A stretch of 64,000 nucleotides of DNA from Lomentospora prolificans (GCA_029532625.1 JARFXM010000011.1:4539501-4603500); one strand, 5' to 3'; positions 21,449-33,266 are shown, counted from the first letter of the stretch. Notes: generated from the letters alone by a model not told the origin. Translations and numbers: made by a program.

Positions 21449-23389
21449 ATGACCAACCCAATATTCTCGGGTCCGACCGGCAACAACGAGCCGGCTGGCG
21501 AGAAGCGCACGCCACACCCTCAATACGATGGCGCTCGTTCCGTGTCGCAAGCAAGCACAAGGACGGACACTGAAGCTATGGATGAGAGCTGGAAGAAGGA
21601 GGAAGCCGGCGAGCGGCTATCGGAGAAGCCTGTCAGCGTTGGCGACTCGCTCTTCCAACCGGCCATAGTCGCGCAAGCAACCGGCAGCATGAAGGAAAGT
21701 GGGCTTTCTCAGCCGTCGCTTCAGCAGGCTGAATCGAGGAACCTTGAGCAACAGACCCCGCCAGACGCCGAAGAACCAGAACCAGCCCAGGCGCCGGCCA
21801 CCAAAGCGCCTGAAGAGCAACGGACACGACTTGAAACGACGATTATCATGGGAGCTCTGTGTAGCGCGCTCTTTCTCGCCGCCCTCGACGTTACAATTAT
21901 CACCACGGCGGTCCCGACCATTGCATCAGAGTTCAACTCAAACCTCGGTTACACCTGGATCGGTAGCGCTTTCATTCTCGCCAACGGAGCATTCGTGCCG
22001 ATCTGGGGCAAGGTTTCCGATATATGGGGCCGGAAACCAATTCTCCTGGTTGCTACGGCCGTCTTTTTTGTTGGGTCTCTGCTTTGCGGTGTCAGTGTGA
22101 ATATGGGCATGCTCATCGCGTCGAGAGCCATTCAGGGTGTTGGTGGTGGTGGCATTCTCGCGCTAGTCAATATTTGCATCAGCGATCTGTTCTCGATCCG
22201 CTCGCGTGGCTTCTACTTCAGCATCATTGGTATGGTATGGGCCATCTCGTCGGCTATTGGTCCAGTGCTGGGGGGCGTCTTTACCACCGAGCTGACTTGG
22301 AGGTGGTGCTTCTATATTAACCTACCTATCTGCGGTGTGGCCTTTGTCTTGCTGGTCTTCTTCCTCAAACTCCACAACCCGCGCACACCTATTAACCAGG
22401 GCCTAGCGGCGATTGATTGGCTCGGGAGCTTGACTATTGTTGGCGGCACTGTCATGTTCCTTCTCGGCCTCGAGTTCGGCGGTATCGCGCACCCATGGGC
22501 TTCGCCGACTGTACTTTGCCTGCTCATCTTCGGAGTGGCGGTTGTCGGCATCTTCCTCTTCATCGAGGCCAAGGTCGCGCACTACCCCATCGTGCCACTC
22601 GCTTTGTTCCGTGGACGTAACAATATCGGCTCGCTCTTGGTCGCTTATACCCACTCGACTGTTTTCCTCTCCGGGAGCTACTATTTGCCACTCTATTTCC
22701 AGGGCGTGCTTGGCGTTTCCTCTCTAAAATCGGGTGTCTACATCCTCCCCTTTGTCATTGCGCTATCTGTTGTCTCTGGCTTCATTGGCTTGATTATCAA
22801 GGCAACCGGAAATTACAAGATTGGTATCGTAGTAGGTATGCTCATCATGACACTCGGTATCGGCCTCTTCATCGATCTCGACGCCCACAGCTCTATGGCC
22901 AAGATTATCCTGTACCAGATTGTCGCCGGTCTTGGAGTAGGCCCCAACTTCCAGTCCCCACTCATCGCCTTCCAGGCCGGCGTTGAACCGCGCGACATTG
23001 CCTCGGCCACCACGACCTTTGCCTTTATGCGCCAAATCGCGGGCACCATATCCATAGTCATTGGCGGAGCGATATTCAACAACGAGATGCAGAAACAGTA
23101 CCCCCAGCTCGTGGAGAAGCTCGGCCCTGAGCTCGCAGACCGATTGTCCGGAGCCAACGCCGCCGCGAGTGTGGCGCTCGTGGACCAGATGGACCCGAGC
23201 GACCGGGTGATTGCCAGAGAGGCATATGCGAAAGCGCTAGAGATGATGTATATCGTGTATGTGGCTTTTGGGGCCGTTGGCGTGGCCGCTTCGCTATTGA
23301 TTCGACAGAAAAAGTTGAGCAAAGAACACACGGAGCATAAGACGGGGTTGAAGACGTTGAGGAGCAGAGAGGCAAAGAAGGCGAAATAA
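21449..23389 (+). CDS. MFS transporter, DHA2-like 14-TM family
   Basis: A single exon of 646 residues. The first 130 residues are hydrophilic and cytosolic, followed by about 14 hydrophobic segments. Family motifs: LDVTIITTAVPTIASEF in TM1, GKVSDIWGRKPILLVA (motif A), RAIQGVGGGGI (motif B) and AIGPVLGGVF (motif C, typical of drug:H+ antiporters). The tail is basic. It is probably a proton-driven plasma-membrane exporter of small toxic compounds or secondary metabolites; the substrate cannot be inferred. No biosynthetic core enzyme is nearby, so there is no sign of a metabolite cluster. ATG 21449 is the only ATG before the homology; the frame is open upstream without one. Confidence 0.9.
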   Translation: MTNPIFSGPTGNNEPAGEKRTPHPQYDGARSVSQASTRTDTEAMDESWKKEEAGERLSEKPVSVGDSLFQPAIVAQATGSMKESGLSQPSLQQAESRNLEQQTPPDAEEPEPAQAPATKAPEEQRTRLETTIIMGALCSALFLAALDVTIITTAVPTIASEFNSNLGYTWIGSAFILANGAFVPIWGKVSDIWGRKPILLVATAVFFVGSLLCGVSVNMGMLIASRAIQGVGGGGILALVNICISDLFSIRSRGFYFSIIGMVWAISSAIGPVLGGVFTTELTWRWCFYINLPICGVAFVLLVFFLKLHNPRTPINQGLAAIDWLGSLTIVGGTVMFLLGLEFGGIAHPWASPTVLCLLIFGVAVVGIFLFIEAKVAHYPIVPLALFRGRNNIGSLLVAYTHSTVFLSGSYYLPLYFQGVLGVSSLKSGVYILPFVIALSVVSGFIGLIIKATGNYKIGIVVGMLIMTLGIGLFIDLDAHSSMAKIILYQIVAGLGVGPNFQSPLIAFQAGVEPRDIASATTTFAFMRQIAGTISIVIGGAIFNNEMQKQYPQLVEKLGPELADRLSGANAAASVALVDQMDPSDRVIAREAYAKALEMMYIVYVAFGAVGVAASLLIRQKKLSKEHTEHKTGLKTLRSREAKKAK

Positions 23390-25172
23390 GCGCCTCCGCC
23401 CCCCCCTCTCTTTTCCCAAAAACAACCATTTTACTTGTTATTCTGTACTACCGCTTTTGGTTCTAATTTGCAACTTTGTGCCGAGTAGCTTGGTCGATCA
23501 TTGATGGGTCTCGTGGTATGACATACAGCGGCGTTGCGGGATCTCGATAAAAGTACGGGCAAGGCCAGCGGCGTTTTGAGATGCGTTTCCCCTTTTTTTG
23601 ACTTTCCTCTTCTGATTTTCATGGCCGCGTAAACCTAGAGCCAGGTCGTGTATATATCGATCTCCCAACATAATGATGGTACATAATTATAATTTTTTTC
23701 CTTTATTTGGGCTCGTACATGTGGGAATTGTGCGGTGGGTGAGGAAATGTATGTGACAGGCGCATCAAGCCAAGAACGTCCCAATGCACAGCCTGGCCAG
23801 CGGCATGATGCGCCGGCTGGCATGCAGCCAGCCTGGTGAAGGAGATTAAAACATTCGACGTGGAATTCTAGAAGCAAGGATGACCACGATTTGACGGGTC
23901 TAGCCTCAAAGCTAATCTCGATTCTCCTCGCAACCCTCAGGCCCTCAAGCCACCCGGAACGGAACAGAAATTGTTCGAGGACCGACAATCCGCCAACAAC
24001 CCCCCGCGCCCCTGTAGATTTCGGTGAGATTTCAACATGGCGGGAGTTTCCTGTGCAGGCCGCCTCCGCAGTGGCTCCCTGATCAAGATGTTTGCGTCGT
24101 CATACAAGGGTGCGGCGACGAGACTAACAATTCATCCATTTCAGCCGGGTCATGGAGGATAACGCTTGGCGGGAATAGCGCGGTGCGACTCTGCGGTGGG
24201 TGCGGTTAAGCTGGCCATGACGGGGTTTTAGGAATCTTCTGGGCAGACGCATCGAACGTGACAGCGCAGATGAGGGCCGGTAATACCAGAAAAATGAGGA
24301 AAAGAGGCCAAAGGAAGATGACGCCAGGGGCTGGTGGATCACAATGGCAACGTTGGAGAATCCGCAGAGCAAGCAGGTGCACAACACAACACTGACGATG
24401 TTCGCTCACTGGGTTCCCTTTCTCCCGCTGGTCCTAGTCTGGATTCGTCGATCGGGGAGACCTTAATTGGCGGAAATATCGGCGATGCAAGGTTTTGGTG
24501 CAGCCGGGGAATTAAGCACCCCTGGTTCCGCGGTCTGGGTCTCGGAGCTCTTGCTTCTTTCCGTCCTTTTTGGAATACCTTCTTGGGGGGAAGATTGTGA
24601 ACCTTTTTTTGGGGTTGGTAAACGAGATCCCTTTGGCTGGCGCGCTCTCTCTCTCTCTCTCTTCACTGTGGAGTATGATTTTCTTTGTGGGCGCAGGGTT
24701 GTAACGCTATGGCGCGCTGCGGGCGTTTCTTTGCTCGTTTGGTTTAGAGACAGCGGGCATTTGAGGATTCTGCAGATTATCAGTGGTATTCATTTGCGGG
24801 CATGGCTCACTACGCGTGAGATGAGAGGTGAACCATGAACCTGGCGTGCGCCTTCCCGTTGCTCTTTTCAGTGCAACATCACGTTGGGACGGGGAACCGT
24901 AGTAACGCTGGAGGTGGCAGCACAGGCAATGCCGGACAGAGCGCGCGGATTTGGGCTCTTGCTGGCACGGTGGAGCCCACGGTGATCCCTGGTGCCCGAA
25001 GAGAGATTAGGAGGAAAAGAGAGAGGGATAAGTTGTAACGGATGCGCAGGAGGTAGCAGTGGAGAGAGGAGGCAGGTGCGGAGAATCCACGTCCAGTTTG
25101 GCGAGCGCGACATCGTCCGAGAAGATCCGCTTGCATTGTGCGGGCGGCGCAGAGTTCGGCGGAGGGACAAAG
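23390..25172. other. Intergenic upstream of the acetylxylan esterase
   Basis: About 1.8 kb without a supported gene. A (CT)n stretch lies at 24644-24662. One GGCTAG hexamer (minus strand, about 23901-23906) fits the GGCTAR consensus of XlnR/Xyr1-type xylanase regulators but lies about 1.4 kb from the gene and may be chance. Confidence 0.35.
24644..24662. repeat. (CT)n microsatellite
   Basis: About nine tandem CT units. Confidence 0.85.
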
Positions 25173-25178
25173 TATAAA
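25173..25178 (+). promoter_or_regulatory. TATA box of the acetylxylan esterase gene
   Basis: TATAAA lies 171 bases before the start codon, followed by a C/T-rich leader, as in highly induced fungal secreted-enzyme genes. Confidence 0.5.
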
Positions 25179-25348
25179 GGAAACCCTTGGGATCCCATCC
25201 CGACAATGTTTTGGTTTCTTGAGTCTTGAAGTTTCGGTCAACCTCTCCTTTGCTTTCTCTTGCAGGTTTCTTGTCTGCTCGTCCTTTCGGTCTTTGCCGT
25301 TGTCGTCCTTTGCCTTTATCTACGGCCATCTTTTCCGAGTACGTCGCG

Positions 25349-26808
25349 ATGGGTCTCTTTAAGACTGTCGTCTCCGCCATCGCCGGGCTTTCGGCCCTCG
25401 CCGGTGTCAACGCCGCGTCCCTCCAGCAGGTCGCCAGCTTCGGTGACAACCCGTCGGGCGCCAGGGTAAGCTAAAAAAAACAGCCCTTTCTTCCTCTTTC
25501 CAACCGCTGCCGGCGGCCCCCCCCGGCGAGCGAGCGGACCAGAAGAACCAAACTAACACGACCGCCAGATGTACATCTACGTCCCCGATAAGGTCGCCTC
25601 CAGCCCTGCCATCGTCGTCGCCATCCACTACTGCACCGGCACCGCCAGCGCCTACTACAACGGCACGCCCTACGCCCGCCTCGCCGACCAGCACGGCTTC
25701 ATCGTCATCTACCCCGAGTCCCCCTACGACGGCGGCTGCTGGGACGTTTCCTCCAACGCCTCACTCACCCGCGGTGGCGGCGGCAACAGCAACGCCATCG
25801 CCAACATGGTCACTTACACCCTCTCAAAGTACAATGGTGACAAGAGTCGCGTCTTTGCCACCGGTACCTCGTCTGGTGCCATGATGACTGTAAGTATCGA
25901 CCGCTGGCGTGGTTTCCCGAATGAGATCCTTGCGATCGAAGTTTCTTCTTGACTGACTTCTTTCGTTTTTTTTTCCCTTTTTTCGGGTAAATTAGAACGT
26001 CCTCGCCGCCACATACCCTGACATGTTCGCCGCGGCCTCCGTCTACGCCGGCGTCCCCGCCGGCTGCTTCTACACCGGCACCGTCAACGGCTGGAACAAC
26101 ACCTGCTCCTCTGGCCAGTCCATCCACACCCAGGCCGAGTGGGCTAGCACCGCCTTCGCCATGTACCCCGGCTACGGCGCGTCTGCCCCCCGCCCCAAGA
26201 TGCAAATCTACCACGGAGACGCCGACACCATCCTCTACCCTCAGAACTGGCAGGAGACCATCAAGCAGTGGACCGGCGTCTTTGGCTACTCCACCACCGC
26301 TACCAACACCGAGACCGGCCTCTTTGGCGGCGCGTGGACGAGGTATACGTACGGTCCCAAGGTGCAGGGTATCTTCGGTGCTGGTATCACGCATAACTTG
26401 CCTATTCAGGGCGACGAGGACATGAAGTGGTTCGGTATCACCGTAAGTTATTCCCCCCTGCCCCGCCTTCCACGAGATGGCGTGAAAAGATTGTTAGCTG
26501 GAATGAAGAGAGGGCTAATTCGTGGAGTAGGGCGGTTCTTCGAGCTCCAGCACCACCCTCGTCACTTCGACCAAGACCGCCTCGTCTTCTACCTCGACTA
26601 CCAAGGCCCCTGCCACGACTACTACTGCTGCTACTGGTGGACAGGCTAGGTGGGGACAGTGCGCTGGTATCGGCTGGTCTGGACCGACTGCTGTAAGTTG
26701 ATTTCTGTTCCTGGCGTCATGGTGATGATTGTGCTAACCTTTGGTGTTAAGTGCCAATCTCCTTATACTTGCACGTACTTCAACGACTGGTACTCCCAGT
26801 GCCTCTAA
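25349..26808 (+). CDS. axe1: CE1 acetylxylan esterase with C-terminal CBM1
   Basis: Five exons (25349-25465, 25569-25889, 25996-26442, 26531-26692, 26752-26808) give 367 residues; every junction is phase 0. It is secreted, with signal peptide residues 1-22 ending VNA. The enzyme removes acetyl groups from xylan. The CE1 fold shows the nucleophile motif GTSSG (Ser140), HGDADTIL with the acid, and AGITHNLPI with the catalytic His. A Ser/Thr-rich linker leads to a CBM1 cellulose-binding module (WGQCAGIGWSGPTAC, then CTYFNDWYSQCL; four Cys). The exon boundaries separate the catalytic domain, linker and the second half of the CBM. The next xylanolytic gene is 1.6 kb downstream on the same strand. 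A feruloyl esterase is a less likely alternative. Confidence 0.93.
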
Positions 26809-27604
26809 GTCCTTTAATCAGGTTATGGAAATACGTAGCCCAGTGTATGGAGATATGGTGGACGTGGTTGTCTTGGTGGATAGACCTGGTGCGGTTGTCA
26901 AGTTCACGTAAATACTTCGCTTCTCCGTGTACATATAGCACAGTCGTATATACTTGCCGGCAGAGTCATCTTCATGACTTCGTATTCAAAGTCCTCGTGA
27001 ATTGAAATATCTGCCGCTACTTCTTCCTCATCGTCGTCTTTGAGGTACTCGTGGAACCTGGTATCGAAGAACTTTGCGAGCTTCTAGTTTTGGTCCTGTT
27101 CCCTAATCGGCGGCGATCGGCTTCACTCAAGGCATAAGAGGTCTCCTCTCACAAAAAAAAAGAGGGGACGAAACAAAACCCGCGCTGTATTCATCTCCAC
27201 ATCGCTGACTGCAGCTCAGGTTTGAATTTCTTGACACTGATTACTATATAAATTTGGTCGGCGTCGATCACTTAGGGGCCGCGTGCGCCAGTATCTTGCT
27301 TCGTCGAGGCGACACCAATGTACCCAAATCTCACCTGCCGGAGTGAACATCCCCTGCTCTGTCTGCTCTGGACGTCCCCAAGTGAAGTCGATTTGCTTCA
27401 AGCTTAGCATTTCGCTAAAGGCTTTATGCACGCCTAGTCATTTTCGTATGGCGGGATGAAGCCATGTTTCAGTCGTTCTACTTATAGCATACTCATCAAC
27501 GTGAGTGTAGTGTACCCGCCGCCGACTTGTTTAATCCGTTGTCCGTAGAGCAAGAGACTCGGTGTAGAACCCAACGCCGAGGACTTTACTTTATACGAGC
27601 CGTC
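26809..27604. other. Intergenic downstream of the esterase
   Basis: About 800 bases: presumed esterase 3' UTR, then sequence with no supported gene. Confidence 0.4.
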
Positions 27605-27896
27605 ATGTCGGGGCACTTTCAGAGGATATTCGGAAGACGGAGCACAAAGCGCGTCATCGACGAGGAATCTACCTTGATGTTCTACGACGACGAGGCAATG
27701 ACATCGGCAAGCAGCATTATTGCTGTGGTGGTTTCCCCGGCGCTTCCAGTCTTGACCATCTTCGGCCTCAAGAGGTTAGCGAGTATGACGCAGCGTCTTT
27801 GTTATCACCATTCTTTTCACTTCGGTGTTCGCAGCACTATTCACCGTCTTTAGTTCTGCGAGGCGCGCCAAAATATTCGCCATGACTGCTATGTGA
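27605..27896 (+). pseudogene. DUF6594 gene remnant
   Basis: The frame from ATG 27605 encodes YDDEAMTSASSIIAVVVSP and LPVLTIFGLKRLA, resembling the membrane end of fungal DUF6594 proteins. It then breaks at TTT (27798-27800). The next frame continues ITILFTSVFAALFTVFSSAR and RAKIFAMTAM, the expected next hydrophobic segment, and stops at TGA 27894. The large N-terminal domain of the family is missing upstream. The remnant therefore shows truncation, one frameshift and an early stop. The function of the family is unknown; it is abundant in plant-associated ascomycetes. Confidence 0.55.
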
Positions 27897-28366
27897 GAAT
27901 CTCACAGAGTTCTCCCGTCTCATAGTCTCTTACTGACAGTGTTGTTGGTATTTGGCTTCGCTGCGATCATCCGGATCTCCGCAACGTCAATCATTCCCGT
28001 CCTTAACTCCCGCCCTTAAGGCGATGGCGTCTCCACCCCTGGGCGGGAGCTTAAGCGGATGACTTTCTCGCGGGTATTTAGGCACATGGCGAATTCTACT
28101 GCCGCGCGTTCCGTCATTCGCTCGTGCTAGGACGAAATAGAGTGTTCTTCTGCGTTTCTGCCGTATATGTTAATATCGGTATACAAGTTTGCGTTCCGAA
28201 TCGATGTTTACCCTAACTCCCGAACGGCGCGCAAGATCCAAGTATTTCCATGCACCAAATGGAGATCATAACCTCGACATCTGCCCTAATTCTTCAATGG
28301 TTTGACTGATCCATCTTCCCATGCTAGCGAAGAGCTATAGACCGGCAAAGTGAAATTAAGCAAAGG
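27897..28366. other. Promoter region of the beta-xylosidase
   Basis: 470 bases between the DUF6594 remnant and the GH3 start codon. It includes a GC-rich inverted repeat, described separately. No certain regulator site was found. Confidence 0.4.
28002..28055. repeat. Inverted repeat (hairpin)
   Basis: CTTAACTCCCGCCC and GGGCGGGAGCTTAAG are complementary over 14 bases except for one extra C, with a 25-base loop that itself contains CCTTAAGG. It lies about 310 bases before the xylosidase start codon. Confidence 0.7.
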
Positions 28367-30739
28367 ATGTTGAGCTTAGACATGGCTGGCTTTTGGGCCC
28401 TAGGGTTGCTTGCCTCCTCGGTTGCCGCCCAGGGGCTGTTCGAATTTCCAGATTGCGAGAATGGACCTTTGGCCGATAACCTCGTCTGCGATGTGACCGC
28501 TTCACACGCGGATAGAGCAGCCGCCCTTGTCGAGGCCATGACGATCGATGAAAAGTTGGCCAACCTCGTCAAGTATGGTTGCTCGCACCCCGGTCAAAAG
28601 TTTGCCGGCCACTAACACCTCTGCAGCGCGAGCCCAGGTGCCCCGCGTCTCGGTCTTCCGGCCTACGAATGGTGGAACGAAGCTCTCCACGGCGTTGGGT
28701 ACTCCCCCGGAGTCAACTTCCAAGACAAAGGCGAATTCGCTTCCGCCACCTCTTTCGCGAATCCCATCCTCCTCTCTGCAGCGTTCGACGACGACCTCGT
28801 CTACGAGATCGCGAGCGTCATATCTACCGAGGCGAGGGCTTTCAGTAACGCTGGTCACGCCGGCCTTGACTACTGGACACCCAACATCAATCCGTACCGC
28901 GATCCCCGCTGGGGCCGTGGCATGGAGACCCCAGGCGAGGACCCACGTCGCATCAAAGGCTATGTCAAGGCTCTTCTCGCAGGTCTCGAGGGTGACGATC
29001 CATCCAAGAAAAAGGTCATTGCCACGTGCAAGCACTACGCAGGAAACGATATCGATCGATGGGAAGACGTGCTGCGCTTCAACTTCTCCGCAACCATTTC
29101 CCTCCAGGATCTCGTCGAGTACTACCTACCGCCGTTCCAGCAGTGTGCGAGGGACTCGCGCGTCGGATCCATTATGTGCGCGTACAACGCCGTGAATGGT
29201 ACCCCGGCCTGCGCCAATACCTACCTCATGCAAACGGTACTGCGTGACCACTGGGGGTGGAATGACGAGAATCAGTACATTACGAGCGACTGCAATGCTG
29301 TGGGAAACTTTTACGCAGACCACCATTGGGTGGAAACGGCGGCAGAGGCGGCTGCCAAAGCATATGCTGCGGGCACTGATACTGTGTGCGAGGTGAATAT
29401 GATTACAGACGTAGTGGGTGCCTGGAACCAGTCGCTCCTAACTGAGGAAACCATCGACAAGGCACTCAATCGGTTGTACCACGGTCTCGTACGGGTCGGC
29501 TATTTCGATCCGGCGGATTCGTCAGAGTATAGATCACTCACCTGGGAGGATGTCAACACCGAGTATTCCCAGAAGCTGGCCCTCCAGTCGGCTGTGGATG
29601 GTATTGTACTCCTAAAGAACGATGGGGTTCTGCCCTTAACGTACGATGCAAACACCTCAGTTGCAGTCCTTGGTCACTGGGCTCGGGCTCCAGTCCAGTT
29701 ACTCGGTGGATACGCTGGGACGGCGCCGTACTATGCTACACCGCTGTCCGTTGCCGAAGCTCTTCACAACTCGACCCACTATGCCACCGGCCCTATCGCT
29801 CAAGACCTGGACGCGGATGACATCTGGACCGACCAGGCCCTTGAAGCCGCCAACAATGCCGACATCGTTTATTTTTTCGGTGGGCTTCATCTGAACATCG
29901 AGCGCGAAGACCGCGACCGCACATCGCTTGCCTGGCCCGCCGCCCAACTCGCCCTCATTGAAAAAGTCTGTGCCTTGCAAAAGCCGTGCATAGTCATACA
30001 AATGGGTGACCAGATTGACGATTCCCCGCTTCTCGAAAACAAAAACATCTCGGCAATTGTGTGGGCTGGCTACCCCGGACAAGCTGGTGGCACAGCAGTG
30101 TTTGACATTCTGTATGGAACCTCTGCTCCGGCTGGGCGGCTTCCCGTGACGCAATACCCTGCTTCGTATGCCCAAGAAGTCCCAATGGTGGACATGACTT
30201 TGCGTCCGAGCGAGTCGAGCCCTGGTAGGACGTATAAGTGGTACAACGACCCTGTCCTTCCGTTTGGCCATGGACTCCACTACACTACCTTTGAAGCAGC
30301 CTTTGTCTCCGAGCCTGAGAATTCTTACGAAATACAGGATCTTCTAGAAGGGTGCGAGGAGAAACACCTTGATTTATGTCCATTCGCGCCTGTGTCAATA
30401 TCTGTCGAGAATACCGGTGATGTGGTGTCCGACTTTGTCGCCCTCGTTTTCGTAAATGGGACATATGGCCCCTCTCCACATCCGCTCAAGGAACTTGTGG
30501 GATACCATCGTTTTCGCCATGTGGAGGCGGGTGACTCACAAGAAGCCGAGATCAGTCTGACATTGGGTGACATTGCTCGGGTCGACGAGGGCGGGAACAC
30601 AATCCTGTATCCCGGAACGTACACTTTGCAGATCGACGTTCCCGTTCAGCATACAATCAGCTTCAAGCTCACTGGCGAGGATGCTATGCTCGACGAGTGG
30701 CCACAACCACCCAAAGACCTTGGTGCGGAGATCGAATAA
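28367..30739 (+). CDS. bxl1: GH3 beta-xylosidase, secreted
   Basis: Two exons (28367-28572, 28627-30739) give 772 residues. The 54-nt intron has an ACTAAC branch site. The signal peptide is about residues 1-21 (WALGLLASSVAAQ). The enzyme removes xylose from the non-reducing end of xylo-oligosaccharides. GH3 features: CDVTASHADRAAALVEAMT, GLPAYEWWNEALHGV, WTPNINPYRDPRWGRGMETP, CKHYAGND, the nucleophile Asp290 in YITSDCNAVGN, the GH3 C-terminal domain (LLGGYAG region) and a fibronectin III-like end (SISVENTGDVVSDFVALVF). Length and motifs fit the BxlB/XlnD group rather than beta-glucosidases. Internal ATG 28382 (MAGFW) is an equally possible start. It is co-oriented with the acetylxylan esterase. 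Confidence 0.93.
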
Positions 30740-32788
30740 AATGACGCGATTACAGCGAAAACTGAAAGGAATAAAGAAAAACCAAACAAGTTCTATCATC
30801 TGAACCAAAAGAAAGAAGCCCCACGACCCAGTCAAGAAAAGCCACGAAGTAGGTGTATATACGTACCTTCCTTTAGGAAAAGGATGGGTTGATATTTCAT
30901 CCAAGACCAATACTGGGCCTCGAAAATCGAAACCCGGTGAGTACCGGCAATTGTTTCCCCCATTTCTGTTACCGTGGAGATAGACAATTGGATAGCATTC
31001 TAATTTTAACCTGCCTCTTTGCTTATGATGTGATGACACCCCGGGGTTGAATAAACCCCCAAGGGTAAGTAGTAGCGGCGCTGGAAGTGGTATGATGCTT
31101 CCATCCGCACGGGCTGGGGAACCATTGCGGCCTGTACCTTAGATATCGGTAGGATATATGTTGCCGAAGTGAACGTCGTAACACAAAGAGGTTCTAGAAA
31201 TCTGCCATGGCGTTAGTTCGTCGTGGGTACTTATACGGGCGGATATGCGGTCGAATTGGAGGTTAGAACTGTATATGCTACCTCTTTTGGTTGGTCGATA
31301 TCAACTTCTTGATCACAAGATCAAGGCCTGGATAAGCCCAGATCCATGGATATGCAAGTATTTATTGATGCGCGCGATGCGGTCTTTTATGCATGGATAG
31401 ACGGGTTTTCCAAGGCAAAAGCCACAATGTTTGGAAGGCCCAAGCACAGTGGGACGGCTGCACGGCACGATTCATGTGGTTGGAGATCTTTACAAGAGGA
31501 AAATGCGGCCAGGGTCCCATCCGAATGTTGGCCGGGCGCCACATGTCACCGTCTGACTAGTCGGATTCTGATAGCTTGCTGGCAACGATGCCTATCTCAA
31601 TACTCCGGGGTGGGAGATCTGCCTCCAACCAGCCTCTGGCGAGCGAACCCAGACGAAGTTTAAGCTCTTCTGACATGCGCCAATGCTGCGTACAGTGGAT
31701 ACCCCTCATATAATTTGCAGTATTTTGTTGCCTAAATAGGAGCCGAATTGAAAGTGCTACGTACCAGGATACCATCGGGTCGGCTTGTCCTTGGCCCTAG
31801 AGGTCTGCATGCCGGGACGATGGCTATTGGTGTTCGAGAGCAGGTCTAGGGCGATTGGCTGTGGTATATATCGAGTCCGGTTCATTCCATCCATCATGTT
31901 AGGTTCTAGCCCCTGATCGATATTAGGCGAAAGACCGTACTCCCGACTTAGTACTGCGAGCCTATAAGCGAAGAAAGCGCTCTCGGCGCGTGGGTTTGGC
32001 GGGGGAAATAGACTAAGCGACGGTAGAGGTGACGGCCTAATGCCGTGATCGAAGAGGGACCTCCTAGTTAGACAAGGAGGATCGACGTCTACGGCAGGGC
32101 TGTATCTGGTCTTCTTCCTCGGTTGCGGCCACCTAACAGAGAAAAGGGTGCGCTGGAAGGAGAACTGAGTTGGTATGGACTGATGCACCCATGCTGCAGC
32201 CTCGGGTGTCACGCCCAACCAAAAAATGTCTTAGCGAAGGCCCTATTCGGCATCACAAGGTCCCTTGAACTAGCGGTGGTAGATCTACGAAGTAGATAGT
32301 CCATGGGTCAGCCAAAGCGCCCGGAGTTGCCCAATGCTATAGTCTGGCCAATAATGCTTCCATCCATAGGACACCATCCTCCCAGGGTTGTAATGAATGC
32401 GGTGATGAGGGGAGTCTAAAGGTTGTGACGATGTAAGCCATGGACAGAGATTGCCCGTGGCATACAATCTAGCTGTTTGTAATCGCGCTGGAGGTCGATA
32501 GATTTCGGGTAACGCACGAGGGTTCTCCTCACGCTCTCTCGTCGCGGGATTAGAAGGGCCCGCGATTCCATGCCCAGATCAGAACTGCAAGTATCCCGGG
32601 CCTAGAGTTTCCGCAGGGTTTGTAGCAGTCCGTGATATAAAGTTAGGTTCCTCCCTCCCGTTTGCTCCTCAGCCCCATATGCCTCAGTCATCCCTGCCCT
32701 CTCAAAACATTAAATGACTTGTCTTTCACACTCACCAAAGAGCCATCCAATCTCTTTAATCGCGCTACCTAGCTGCCAGTAAATCATC
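30740..32788. other. Intergenic between beta-xylosidase and the small spliced gene
   Basis: About 2 kb. Minus-strand open frames exist (for example 31757-32218) but show no homology I recognise, and their length is within chance for this amount of sequence. Confidence 0.4.
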
Positions 32789-33266
32789 ATGTCTGATGTT
32801 GAACAGCGGAACGAGAGGGAGCGACAGCCCACTCCGCCTCCACAGACAGAGCCAAGGTAAGCACAAATGCAACCGACACCTATGTTGGCTGTTGAGCAAG
32901 CTGACAACCGCGTAGCCCCACTGATGAAACCCCATCTCCCTTAAGGGATTATATGGATGATAGAAATAGCGACGTCCACTACCGAATGTTCGTCAAAGCC
33001 CAGGAGGAGGGTAAAAGTGCCACACCGACTTGAATGTTCCCGCAAGCCCGATTACGTCTGTATGGGGAACATACTAGCTAGGATCGGACAGCCAAAGAAA
33101 AGGGAGCTTTGAAACTGGGGTTCTGAAGCGAGAGGGTCTTTTACCTTATGTTAGCAGCATTCATGAAGAGAACAGGAAGTTTGGATTCGGACGAGAGTGT
33201 TTTGAGAGTACACCTAACGGAACAGATTGCGAATTGGTTTTGGACCTCGAAGCCATGGGAGAGTAG
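32789..33266 (+). CDS. Small spliced gene of unknown function (115 aa)
   Basis: Three proposed exons (32789-32856, 32916-33010, 33082-33266). Intron 1 has GTAAGC, a GCTGAC branch site and GTAG. Intron 2 has GTAAAA and CTAG. Phases match, and the last exon is open for 60 codons to TAG 33264-33266. The protein starts MSDVEQRNERERQPTPPPQ, has a Pro/Thr-rich acidic N-terminus, a middle DYMDDRNSDVHYRMFVKAQE, and ends in a charged segment with two Cys. There is no signal peptide or membrane segment. I recognise no family. No single exon is long enough to be listed as an ORF, so it is easily overlooked. A chance series of open frames remains possible. It lies 455 bp upstream of cactin on the same strand. 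Confidence 0.45.

Noticed and set aside
31757..32467. Two minus-strand open frames of 153 and 60 codons
   Set aside because: No recognised homology and no ATG at their starts; frames of this size are expected by chance in 64 kb.
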